Below are positions 8,681 through 15,757 of a DNA stretch of 20,451 nt, in pieces. The stretch covers positions 1 through 20,451 of the forward strand of contig JAUWLI010000016.1 in assembly GCA_030613765.1 (NCBI GenBank), given 5' to 3'. The position numbers were made by a program, and so were the translations under genes. The notes below the pieces were generated by a model, which saw only the letters and a program-made list of their open reading frames with translations, was not told the origin of the DNA and made no database searches. The DNA is from Phycisphaerae bacterium. GTDB taxonomy: Bacteria; Planctomycetota; Phycisphaerae; Sedimentisphaerales; SG8-4. How positions within the stretch are numbered: the first letter of the stretch is position 1; each line of letters begins with the position of its first letter.

Positions 8681-10360
8681 ATGTTTAAGAAATATGTTAA
8701 ACTTGGTTTATTAATATTAGTTACTGGCAGCGCTGTGCTTGGATGGGTTCTCAAAGAGAACAACAAGGATCAGCAAAGGGCTGCTTTCTATAAGACGAAG
8801 TATGGCTCAGACCCGGAGGAGTATCTAAAGCAATACAATGAATGGTTGCAATTACCTCCGGAGCAGCGGGCAAACTTGCCCTGGTGGCTGGACAAGTATG
8901 GGAAAACCAAAACAGAAAATCAACTGCAAAAAGAGCAGCAGGAAAGACTCAATGCAGACATGGAAAAATTGGCCACAGGAAAAATAGATGCGAATCCCTT
9001 TGCCGATATTCTTTATGGCGAAAATTGGCGGAATAAATTAAACGAATACAAAAAGCAAAAGAGGATGAGAGGGCACATTTTTACTGGTTCTATAATATGT
9101 GCGCTTACGGGCGGGGCGATTGTTACTTATTTCTTGGTATTATGGATATATCAGATTCTTATTAAAGCCTCATCTAATAGGAGAAAATCTGTCCCTGTTG
9201 TTTCCAGGGGCCAAAGCCCAAACAAAGATCAAAAGATGACCCAGGTTGTTACGAAAGAAACAATATACCCTAAGGCTAAGGAAAGGGCAAAGGTCGAAGC
9301 TGAAAGAAAATCAAAGCCTACTGCCGAAAAAATGGCACAAGCTAAAACCGAAGCAAGGGTAAAGGCCAAAACTGGAAGAAAAGCGAAGGCTGACGAGGAA
9401 AAAGTGGCCAAGACCCAGGAGAAAGCAAGAGCAAAAGTACAGACCCAGGAAAAAGTCAGGGCTAAGGTAGAAGCTAAAGCAAAGGTCAAAAAGGAAAAAA
9501 CAGATAAAGCTGAAACTGAAAAAGTGGCAAAAGCCGAAAGCGAATCAAGAGAAAAAGAAGAAACTGGAGAAAAAGTCGGAGTTTCCGCCGAAGATGGAAA
9601 AACTATGGACCAGCACCAGGAACGAAGAGGATTGAGGCGACGAGATAAGAAACAGACAAAAGCACTCGGAAATTCAGACTGGAATAATTGTAAGCAGGAT
9701 TCTGCCAACCATACTGACGTTTTAATTTCGGATGAAAAAACCATCGAACTCGTGGAATCATTAGAAAAAGCCGCGGAAAATGTGAACGTAAATAATAAAA
9801 ATGAAGACTCGCTCAAAGAAAAAACTGAGAATTTGGAAAAGCAGATGGAGGAGTTCAGGCAGATGGCCCATGGTGTTCAGCAAACAACTATTGAGAATTC
9901 ACAACCAATCAACAACACTCTTAGCGAACTTACTCAGCAGGTATCAGCCATTCGTGAATACGCTTCCTCACAACAGGACAGACTGACAAAACTTCAGGAC
10001 GGATACGACTGGAACATAACAAAGACTTTTTGCATGCGTGTTATTCGTTGTATTGACAATCTTGAAAAACGTATTAGCCAGTTGTCGAAAAAGGATATGG
10101 AAGTCGTAGACCTCGAGGAAGTAAGGGATGAGATGCTCTTTGCTCTCGAGTCAAGTGGTGTTGAACAGTATGAGCCCGAATTAAACAGTGATTATCACGG
10201 GCAGGAAAAGTTTGCAGAGGCAGTCAAAGGCAAGGAAAGCTGCAAAAACAAAAAACAGACAGGAAAAATTGCGAAAATAATAAGACCGGGTTATCAATTC
10301 TTTATCGATGAGGAAAATGTAAAGGTTGTACGTCCAGCTCAGGTTAAGCTGTATGGTTAG
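8681..10360 (+). CDS. Two-pass membrane protein with a C-terminal GrpE-like nucleotide exchange domain
   Basis: The 559 residues begin with a membrane segment (about 8-24). A soluble, probably periplasmic loop (25-130) and a second membrane segment (about 133-158) follow, leaving the rest predicted in the cytoplasm. Residues about 190-300 are a Lys/Ala/Glu-rich, TolA-like extended helix. Residues about 365-450 form a coiled coil, and the end resembles GrpE: a helix with I.NLEKRI, then SSGVEQYEPE (491-500), HGQEKFAEAV, KIIRPGYQF (532-540) and KVVRPAQVKLYG (548-559). GrpE proteins share the GV..I.P....P..HEAV...GTI..VIRPGY....V.RPA.V.V pattern. GrpE is normally a soluble protein of about 200 residues, so membrane anchoring is unusual. 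The next gene is an Hsp70, which supports the call. It starts 45 bases after the ATPase gene. The GrpE match is by eye. Confidence 0.75.
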   Translation: MFKKYVKLGLLILVTGSAVLGWVLKENNKDQQRAAFYKTKYGSDPEEYLKQYNEWLQLPPEQRANLPWWLDKYGKTKTENQLQKEQQERLNADMEKLATGKIDANPFADILYGENWRNKLNEYKKQKRMRGHIFTGSIICALTGGAIVTYFLVLWIYQILIKASSNRRKSVPVVSRGQSPNKDQKMTQVVTKETIYPKAKERAKVEAERKSKPTAEKMAQAKTEARVKAKTGRKAKADEEKVAKTQEKARAKVQTQEKVRAKVEAKAKVKKEKTDKAETEKVAKAESESREKEETGEKVGVSAEDGKTMDQHQERRGLRRRDKKQTKALGNSDWNNCKQDSANHTDVLISDEKTIELVESLEKAAENVNVNNKNEDSLKEKTENLEKQMEEFRQMAHGVQQTTIENSQPINNTLSELTQQVSAIREYASSQQDRLTKLQDGYDWNITKTFCMRVIRCIDNLEKRISQLSKKDMEVVDLEEVRDEMLFALESSGVEQYEPELNSDYHGQEKFAEAVKGKESCKNKKQTGKIAKIIRPGYQFFIDEENVKVVRPAQVKLYG

Positions 10361-10410
10361 GTCTGTTAAATAAAGGTAGTATGTCGAAAAATGAGAACCC
10401 GAATGAGATA

Positions 10411-10417
10411 GAAGGGG
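10411..10417 (+). promoter_or_regulatory. Ribosome binding site of the Hsp70 gene
   Basis: GAAGGGG lies six bases before the ATG at 10424. It is the best Shine-Dalgarno in the four-gene block and supports this start, which places the GIDLGTT motif at residues 13-19 as expected for the family. Confidence 0.7.
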
Positions 10418-10423
10418 TATAAA

Positions 10424-11989
10424 ATGGCTAAAAAAGAGCCCAACAAAATTAATATAGTAGGTATAGATCTTGGAACAACATTTTCAGCGTTAGCGATTCT
10501 TAATGGAATCGGCAAGCCGGAGATTGTCCCAAATGCTGATGGTGAGAGACTCACGCCGTCCGCGATTTTCTTCGACGAAGAGAACTCTGATGTAGTCCGG
10601 GTTGGTATTGAAGCTGTTAATTCAAGGCTTGTAAACGCTCAACGCTCCATTAGGTGGATAAAACGCCACATGGGAGATGCGAATTATCGCAAGAATATTG
10701 ATGGCAAGGACTGGACCCCTGTGGAGTTGTCTGCGCTGATACTGAAAAAGCTCAAGGAGGAGTGTTCCTCCGAACATGGCCAAATCTGCGATGCCGTCAT
10801 TTCGGTTCCTGCGCACTATGACGAAGTACGAAGAAAAGCAACAATGGACGCAGGGACTGCCGCTGGACTCAACGTGATTGGAATTGTCAATGAGCCTGTC
10901 GCCGCCGCACTGTATTATGCTACTACACGCGACGTTTCGGGAAAGGTACTCGTATATGACCTTGGTGGTGGAACATTCGATGTAACAATAATGGATGTAG
11001 AGGGACATCAAATGCAGATTGTCTGTTCACAGGGCGACCATGCACTCGGCGGAACAGACTTCGACCAGAAGATTTTAGAGATTATGGAGAAAAGCTACAC
11101 GGACAAATTCGGTGCCGGGCTGATTACCTCTGATGAGGACAGGGCAAAGTATGAGGATGATGCTGAGGATATTAAAAAGACATTGTCAAGGCGTCTTGCT
11201 TCAAAGAAAATGCTCTACGGCCCCGCTGGTAACATGAGAGTGGAAATAAAAAGGGAGATGTTCGAAGATACCATTGCTTCATTGATAGCACGCACGGATA
11301 TTTTGGTCGAAGTCGTTCTTGATGAGGCAGGCCTTAAGCCTTCTGATATCGGTAAGGTACTGTTAGTAGGCGGCAGTACTCGTATTCCATTAGTCCAGAA
11401 ACACCTGGAAAAAACGTTCGGATTTAAGCCTGAAACTGCAGTAAATGTAGACGAATGTGTTGCACTTGGCGCTGCTTTACAAGCCGGGCTGACAATGCTG
11501 AGAGAAAAACCGGAGGAAGTGCCCGTTGGAATCTCGAGCGGACTCAAAGATATTAACCTCACGGATGTCTGCAACCACAGTTATGGTACTATCTGTGCTC
11601 CTGTTGACAATGAAACAGGCAGACGTGTAATTCAGAATTGTATCATTCTCAAGAAAAACACACCCTTGCCTTGCCAGGCCTCACAGATGTTCTATACTGT
11701 CTCTGAGGGACAAACAGAGCTTGAGGTAACCATAAGCCAGGGCGAAGATTCGGCCCCTGAGTATGTAACTAAGATTGCAACACACAAGTTCCATCTGCCT
11801 CCGGACAGGCCCGCGGAACGACCGATTAAAGTTACTTACAGCTATGATGTAAACCAGAGAATGCACTGTAAGTTTGAAGACGTCGAGTCAGGAAAAACTC
11901 TTGAAGTAGATTGCAGCCTGGACAAAAAAGGTAACATGTCGGAAAAAAGAGAAAAGAGCAAACGATTGGAGAACGTCAAAGTCAAATAG
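10424..11989 (+). CDS. Hsp70 (DnaK-like) chaperone lacking the helical lid
   Basis: This 521-residue Hsp70 paralogue has a complete actin-like ATPase: phosphate-1 GIDLGTTFSALA (13-24), an IKR motif matching the region of the catalytic lysine of DnaK, NEPVAAAL, phosphate-2 DLGGGTFDV (179-187), and the adenosine motif LLVGGSTRIPLVQ. The interdomain linker (376-382) is DINLTDV rather than the usual hydrophobic DVLLLDV. A substrate-binding beta-domain follows (NCIILKKNTPLP, GQTELEVTISQGE, IKVTYSYDVNQRMH). The chain then ends after a short Lys-rich tail, so the alpha-helical lid (about 100 residues in DnaK) is absent. It lies between the GrpE-like protein and the J-like TerB protein and probably works with them. 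It is a specialised paralogue rather than the housekeeping DnaK. Confidence 0.93.
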   Translation: MAKKEPNKINIVGIDLGTTFSALAILNGIGKPEIVPNADGERLTPSAIFFDEENSDVVRVGIEAVNSRLVNAQRSIRWIKRHMGDANYRKNIDGKDWTPVELSALILKKLKEECSSEHGQICDAVISVPAHYDEVRRKATMDAGTAAGLNVIGIVNEPVAAALYYATTRDVSGKVLVYDLGGGTFDVTIMDVEGHQMQIVCSQGDHALGGTDFDQKILEIMEKSYTDKFGAGLITSDEDRAKYEDDAEDIKKTLSRRLASKKMLYGPAGNMRVEIKREMFEDTIASLIARTDILVEVVLDEAGLKPSDIGKVLLVGGSTRIPLVQKHLEKTFGFKPETAVNVDECVALGAALQAGLTMLREKPEEVPVGISSGLKDINLTDVCNHSYGTICAPVDNETGRRVIQNCIILKKNTPLPCQASQMFYTVSEGQTELEVTISQGEDSAPEYVTKIATHKFHLPPDRPAERPIKVTYSYDVNQRMHCKFEDVESGKTLEVDCSLDKKGNMSEKREKSKRLENVKVK

Positions 11990-12003
11990 CAATATCGGTT
12001 GGC

Positions 12004-13269
12004 ATGCCAATGGAACAGATTATGATTCCAATTCTGATTGTAATACTCACTGCTATGGTTGTGATTATTCTTGATTTGACCGGTCAAATCAGGATACGGC
12101 GGTTTTTTACTAACTATAAGGTTCAGGATTCTAACAGTCGTGCAGAATTTCCAATTATGTGCGAAGTGGGAAGCAGCCCAATTAATGAGCCTTCTGAATT
12201 ACCCGACCCTGAAGCACTTAATTGTCGGGTTAAATTAACCCGGCAGAAGGAGGCTGATTGTGCTTTTGATGCTTTTACAGTGCAAATTGGAGGCATAATT
12301 CGAGCGCCTTCTGATATGCATTATACGACGTTGCAAATTTTATTCACAGATGTCACTGACGAGGCTTACGATGCCAAACCAGTACATAGCCGCGTGAAAC
12401 AATGGCAATCACAGGATTCGCCGACGTTTTGCTACAGTGCTGACCTCGGCAAAATACCTAAGCAAGTCACCAATCTGTCAGATTGGACTTCCGTTGCACA
12501 ATTACATATTGACTGGCTGATGTATCCGCACAAAGGAAAAAGAAACCTGCAGTGCACGACCTCAATATTATCACAGAGTAACGGCAACGTGCTTGCTTGT
12601 GCAAAATGCTCTTTTAATTATGACAATTATGATATTGGATATGTCGATTTACAAGAAAACGTCCAGCGTACTAAAAACCTGGCGGTGGCACTGGCTTTTG
12701 CCGTCAGTGCTGCAGATAGAAAACTCTATGACTGCGAGATTGAAATTATTAAAAACTGGGCAAGAAACAATCTTGATTTTGCTCAGGCCTCTGATAAAGA
12801 CAGGCGTAAATTCGAAAAGGCGCTTAATAAAACCGTTGCTTTCTTCTCTAATGGTAACCAGCTCGACGCTTATAAAATATGTAAAGAAATCGTGGAAATC
12901 GTGCCCCTCGCTGAACGCTACGACATTTTAGACCTTTGCCTGCATGTAGTGCAGGCAAACGGCGTAGCTGCCGCTGAAGAAATGGATCTTTTAAAAGATT
13001 TCGCTGAATGGCTCGAGGTTGACATGAACAGGTTTCGGGACATGGTGGAAAAAATCCTGCCCGTCGGTATGCATGAAGCCAGGGACCAGGAAGTTATACT
13101 TGGCGTCAGTACCGATATGAGCAAAGAAAAAACTCGGCAGCAGCTAAATAGAGAGTACAACAAATGGAATTCGAGAGTGACAAATCCTGACCCCGCAATT
13201 CAACGTCAGGCTGACCAGATGCTCAATCTTATTGCAGAGGCAAGGGCAAGGAGCGAATGTGTAACCTAA
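12004..13269 (+). CDS. Membrane-anchored TerB-domain protein with a C-terminal HPD-less J-like domain
   Basis: The 421 residues begin with one membrane segment (about 7-25) followed by positive charges, placing the remainder in the cytoplasm. Residues about 56-205 look beta-rich and are not recognised. Residues about 217-355 resemble TerB/DjlA-N: ALAFAVSAADRKLYDCEIEII followed by several helices. Residues 363-421 align without gaps to a J-domain: LGVSTDMSKEKTRQQ, then Y385-N-K-W388, then VTNPDP, then QMLNLIAEARA. The HPD tripeptide required to trigger Hsp70 ATPase is replaced by Asn389-Ser390-Arg391. DjlA also combines TerB and J domains in a membrane-anchored protein. The gene starts 14 bases after the Hsp70 stop, so they are probably co-translated. 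A second in-frame ATG at 12010 is an alternative start. TerB confidence is high; the J-like call is moderate. Confidence 0.8.
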   Translation: MPMEQIMIPILIVILTAMVVIILDLTGQIRIRRFFTNYKVQDSNSRAEFPIMCEVGSSPINEPSELPDPEALNCRVKLTRQKEADCAFDAFTVQIGGIIRAPSDMHYTTLQILFTDVTDEAYDAKPVHSRVKQWQSQDSPTFCYSADLGKIPKQVTNLSDWTSVAQLHIDWLMYPHKGKRNLQCTTSILSQSNGNVLACAKCSFNYDNYDIGYVDLQENVQRTKNLAVALAFAVSAADRKLYDCEIEIIKNWARNNLDFAQASDKDRRKFEKALNKTVAFFSNGNQLDAYKICKEIVEIVPLAERYDILDLCLHVVQANGVAAAEEMDLLKDFAEWLEVDMNRFRDMVEKILPVGMHEARDQEVILGVSTDMSKEKTRQQLNREYNKWNSRVTNPDPAIQRQADQMLNLIAEARARSECVT

Positions 13270-13274
13270 GATAT

Positions 13275-13294
13275 CACGGATGCTAACTCCCGTG
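13275..13294 (+). terminator. Weak hairpin after the chaperone block
   Basis: CACGG and CCGTG pair around a 10-base loop six bases after the TerB gene stop, between convergent genes. There is no T-run, so it is at best a weak or Rho-assisted end. Confidence 0.25.
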
Positions 13295-13346
13295 TCGGTC
13301 TTCATATTAAAAATATGCCACTTGTTCTATCACCGTCGAATGAATC

Positions 13347-14744
13347 CTATCTAAGCCGTTTGGCCAGTTCAGCTATAGATTTAAGTTGTTCAGTATCAAG
13401 TAGTCCGCCCACCTGTTCTGATTCTTCTGCATCATCGTCGGTGTCTGCCACTGCCCTCTTCCGCCCACCACTGCTTTTGCTGGTTTTGTTTTGCATATCT
13501 ACAATGGTCTCTGTTATCATGTTAAGGTGCTTCATGAGATCTGTCTTGGTCTGTTTATCTTCGACGATTTGCTTTTGGAGCTGCTCATTGGCGGATTTCA
13601 ACTCGGCAGCCTGCTGCTTGAGATACTCCTTGGCTTGCTCATGCTCTGTGATTTGATTCTTTAGTTGTTCGTTGGCAGCTTTTAGCTCGTCTGACTCTTG
13701 CTTGAGATTCTCCTCGGCTTGCTCACGCTCTGTGATTTGATTCTTGAGTTGTTCGTTGGAAGCTTTTAGCTCGGCTGCTTCCTGCTTAAGACTCTCCTCG
13801 GCTTGCTCGTGCTCTGTGATTTGATTATTGAGTTGTTCGTTGGTAGCTTTTAGCTTATCTGACTCTTGCTTGAGATTCTCCTCGGCTATATCATGTTCGA
13901 TAACTTTGTCTTTAAGTTCTTCGTTGGCTGTTGTTAGCTCGGCTCCAACCTGCTTGAGGCCCTCCTCAGCTTGCTCATGTTCGGTGATTTGATGTTGAAG
14001 CTGTTCGTTGACAGTCGTTAACTTGGCTGCTTGCTGCTTGAGGTCCTCTTTGGCTTTCTCTTGTTCGCCGATTTGTTGTTGGAGTTGTTTATTGGTGGCA
14101 GTTAATTCGGCAGCTTGCTGCTTGAGACTTGCCTCGGCTTGATCGTGACTGCCGGTTTGGTGTTGGAGTTGTTCATTGGCAGCTGTTAACTTGGCTGCCT
14201 CCTGCTTTAAGCTCTCCTCGGCCTGCTTGTGTTCGCCGATCTGATGTTGGAGTTGTTCGATTTGCTCCTTTAGCTCTTTCTCCTGTTTAGTGGATCCGGT
14301 AGCCGCTTCTTCAAGCCGCTTGTGTTCAGTGATATCTGTAATGATTACAATCAACCCATTGGCTTGGCCTTTCTCATCTTTCAATAAAGACGTCTTCATC
14401 TGGGTTGGGAATGTTGTACCGTCTTTTCGCACATGTTCAATGGCACCAGTGGCAGAGCCTTCACGTTTGGTCTCCTCCATGAAAGGAATAACATCGGATT
14501 TCATTTGATCTTTTGTGTGAAAATGGCTAATCTTTTTGCCAAGTAGTTCATCGCTCGACTTATACCCATGCATCCTGGCCCAGGCCCTGTTGACAAAGTG
14601 AATAGTGCCTTTCAGGTCAAATGTGGCTATTCCCTCATCGGCCAGTTGAGTGAACATACCAAGGTGACGTAGTAGTTCGCCACTCTGCTCACGATTGACA
14701 GGGGTATTATTATCTTTAGTATGCCTCCGAGAGAGCATAAACAC
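13347..14744 (-). CDS. PAS-domain protein with a long 28-residue-repeat coiled coil
   Basis: This 465-residue protein has no signal peptide or membrane segment. Residues about 25-143 form one PAS domain with the hallmarks FDLKGTIHFVNRAWARMHGY, then LLGKKISHFH, a KDGTTFPTQM strand, and IIVI.DITEHK leading into the coil. Residues 178-401 are eight uninterrupted 28-residue repeats of the type SLKQEAAELKAxNEQLxxQITEHEQAEE (exactly 84 bp each, 13542-14213). Each unit is four heptads, so they predict a continuous parallel coiled coil. The tail is acidic and Ser-rich, then ends in a short helix. There is no histidine kinase, GGDEF, methyl-accepting or DNA-binding output domain. It may be a sensory scaffold whose PAS domain binds a ligand and whose rod transmits to a partner. 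It is convergent with the chaperone block. Confidence 0.85.
   Translation of the reverse strand: MFMLSRRHTKDNNTPVNREQSGELLRHLGMFTQLADEGIATFDLKGTIHFVNRAWARMHGYKSSDELLGKKISHFHTKDQMKSDVIPFMEETKREGSATGAIEHVRKDGTTFPTQMKTSLLKDEKGQANGLIVIITDITEHKRLEEAATGSTKQEKELKEQIEQLQHQIGEHKQAEESLKQEAAKLTAANEQLQHQTGSHDQAEASLKQQAAELTATNKQLQQQIGEQEKAKEDLKQQAAKLTTVNEQLQHQITEHEQAEEGLKQVGAELTTANEELKDKVIEHDIAEENLKQESDKLKATNEQLNNQITEHEQAEESLKQEAAELKASNEQLKNQITEREQAEENLKQESDELKAANEQLKNQITEHEQAKEYLKQQAAELKSANEQLQKQIVEDKQTKTDLMKHLNMITETIVDMQNKTSKSSGGRKRAVADTDDDAEESEQVGGLLDTEQLKSIAELAKRLR
13542..14213 (-). repeat. Eight 84-bp coding repeats of the coiled-coil rod
   Basis: Eight consecutive units of exactly 84 bp encode 28 residues each. 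All keep the frame and length, with conserved LKQ, NEQL and EQAEE positions, and diverge elsewhere. Exact length conservation despite divergence points to selection for an unbroken heptad register. Confidence 0.9.
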
Positions 14745-14852
14745 TCCACGATAACATGTAACAGTATAGCCTCAAGATTTATTCACCAGTGTGATGTCGC
14801 GGATATAATTGGAAATCAGATGCCGATCGATTTCTTTACAGCTAAGATTCAG

Positions 14853-15317
14853 CTATTCATATATTTTTTTGGTGAATCTCTTGCCCTTCTTCTCAAATTC
14901 AACTTCGTCTTTGTGTATTTTAACGACCTTATAACCCTCTATAGTATCTCCTTCGCGAACGACACTGCCGTCAACTATAGCGGACGCATTTTCCTCGTCG
15001 TAAAGTATCGCCGTAACTGTAACTTTGATTTTTCCGATGGGTATCATATCCAAGGCAGGTGATATTAGATCGGCAGTCCAAAGATAGTAACCGCCCCCGC
15101 CTAAAACCAGGATAGCCATCAGAAAAAACCAGAATTTTACGTTTCTTCTGGATTTCCCATCAGCCCATTTTGGCGAGCAGGTCTGCCTCCGCCAATCCGA
15201 GACAACCTTCTTCTCGGGCTCCTCAGCACTTGCTTTTGGCTGCTTGGCTTCTGTTTCAGGCGGACCTAATCCGCCCTTGGCCAAGTCAGCATCTGTGACC
15301 ATATATTTCAAGACCAT
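14853..15317 (-). CDS. Small single-pass membrane protein with a GspB/PilP-like C-terminal domain
   Basis: The protein has 154 residues: a polar, Pro/Glu/Lys-rich cytoplasmic N-terminus (1-60), one membrane segment (about 61-79) and an outer domain (about 95-154). That domain reads VTVTAILYDEENASAIVDG, then VVREGDTIEGYKVVKIHKDEVEFEKKGKRF. The pattern 'ASAIVDG..V.EGD...G.KV..I..D.V' is typical of the small beta-domain of type II secretion and pilus proteins such as GspB, PulP, GspC-HR and PilP, which link inner-membrane platform to secretin. The start has GGAG eight bases upstream. It is 108 bases before the PAS gene on the same strand and may share a transcript. It could be an accessory component of a secretion apparatus served by the nearby ATPase, but no secretin is visible. 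Confidence 0.6.
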   Translation of the reverse strand: MVLKYMVTDADLAKGGLGPPETEAKQPKASAEEPEKKVVSDWRRQTCSPKWADGKSRRNVKFWFFLMAILVLGGGGYYLWTADLISPALDMIPIGKIKVTVTAILYDEENASAIVDGSVVREGDTIEGYKVVKIHKDEVEFEKKGKRFTKKIYE

Positions 15318-15355
15318 CTTTTTACTCCGAAGCTATAACTGTAAATGCAATAAAT

Positions 15356-15369
15356 ATATGTCGACATAT
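15356..15369. promoter_or_regulatory. Perfect 14-bp palindrome upstream of the GspB/PilP-like gene
   Basis: ATATGTCGACATAT is fully self-complementary and lies about 40 bases before the ATG at 15317. Its position would suit an operator near the promoter of that gene. No regulator is identifiable. Confidence 0.35.
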
Positions 15370-15535
15370 TCAAAAAGGCACTTTATATCATCCTTTTCAC
15401 AATTTTAATAACAATCCGCTGGTTCATAATATGATTGCAGATACAATATAAAGTCCAAAGTAACATTATTTCCGGACGTTAAATGGCAAAAAAACCATAA
15501 GAAAAAAAGGATTGAGGAATTTGATACTTCTGGGA

Positions 15536-15745
15536 CTATGACAATGCTTTTTGCACTTTAAGTACCTGTACAAGTGCAGCTATATCATTGTGAGGATGAT
15601 CTAATACAGTGACGTATCGCTTCTTTCTGAAGGAATTGCCTTTAGCTTTTCCACACCCTGGGCATCATTATATCAGGGCAAAACACTGAGTACATCATAA
15701 ATGGGACCATCATGATAAATGACAGATAAATAACAACAAATAGAT
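15536..15745 (-). pseudogene. Possible decayed small gene in two frames
   Basis: One minus-strand frame reads VIYHDGPIYDVLSVLP, a TGA, then YNDAQGVEKLKAIPSE. A second frame, open over 15664-15539 (42 codons, no ATG, stop at 15536-15538), ends RYVTVLDHPHNDIAALVQVL plus KVQKALS. Both halves look protein-like, and joining them needs one frame change near 15630 and loss of one stop. This could be a broken gene of about 65 codons. It could also be chance. Family not recognised. Confidence 0.22.
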
Positions 15746-15757
15746 ATTGCTGCCTGC

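Larger units (their letters stand above)
15318..15757. other. Intergenic region, AT-rich
   Basis: This 440-base stretch contains the 14-bp palindrome and, on the minus strand from about 15745 to 15536, two adjacent frames with protein-like composition listed separately as a possible gene remnant. Apart from these no ORF with a convincing start, no RNA gene and no clear promoter was found. Confidence 0.5.

Noticed and set aside
9229..9816. 195-codon minus-strand frame rich in Ser/Phe/Ala
   Set aside because: It is the antisense shadow of the Lys/Ala/Glu-rich stalk of the GrpE-like protein. Biased codons on one strand keep the other open.
10381..10422. 13-codon ORF just before the Hsp70 gene
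   Set aside because: It is short, lacks a ribosome site and has low-complexity content. A leader peptide cannot be supported from the sequence.
12004..13269. Tellurite-resistance system suggested by the TerB domain
   Set aside because: No TerC, TerD, TerZ or other Ter genes are present. The TerB domain with a membrane anchor and J-like end fits a DjlA-like co-chaperone better.
13542..14213. Regular 84-bp repeats that could suggest a CRISPR-like or satellite array
   Set aside because: The units are contiguous without spacers, keep the reading frame, and encode a heptad-based coiled coil.
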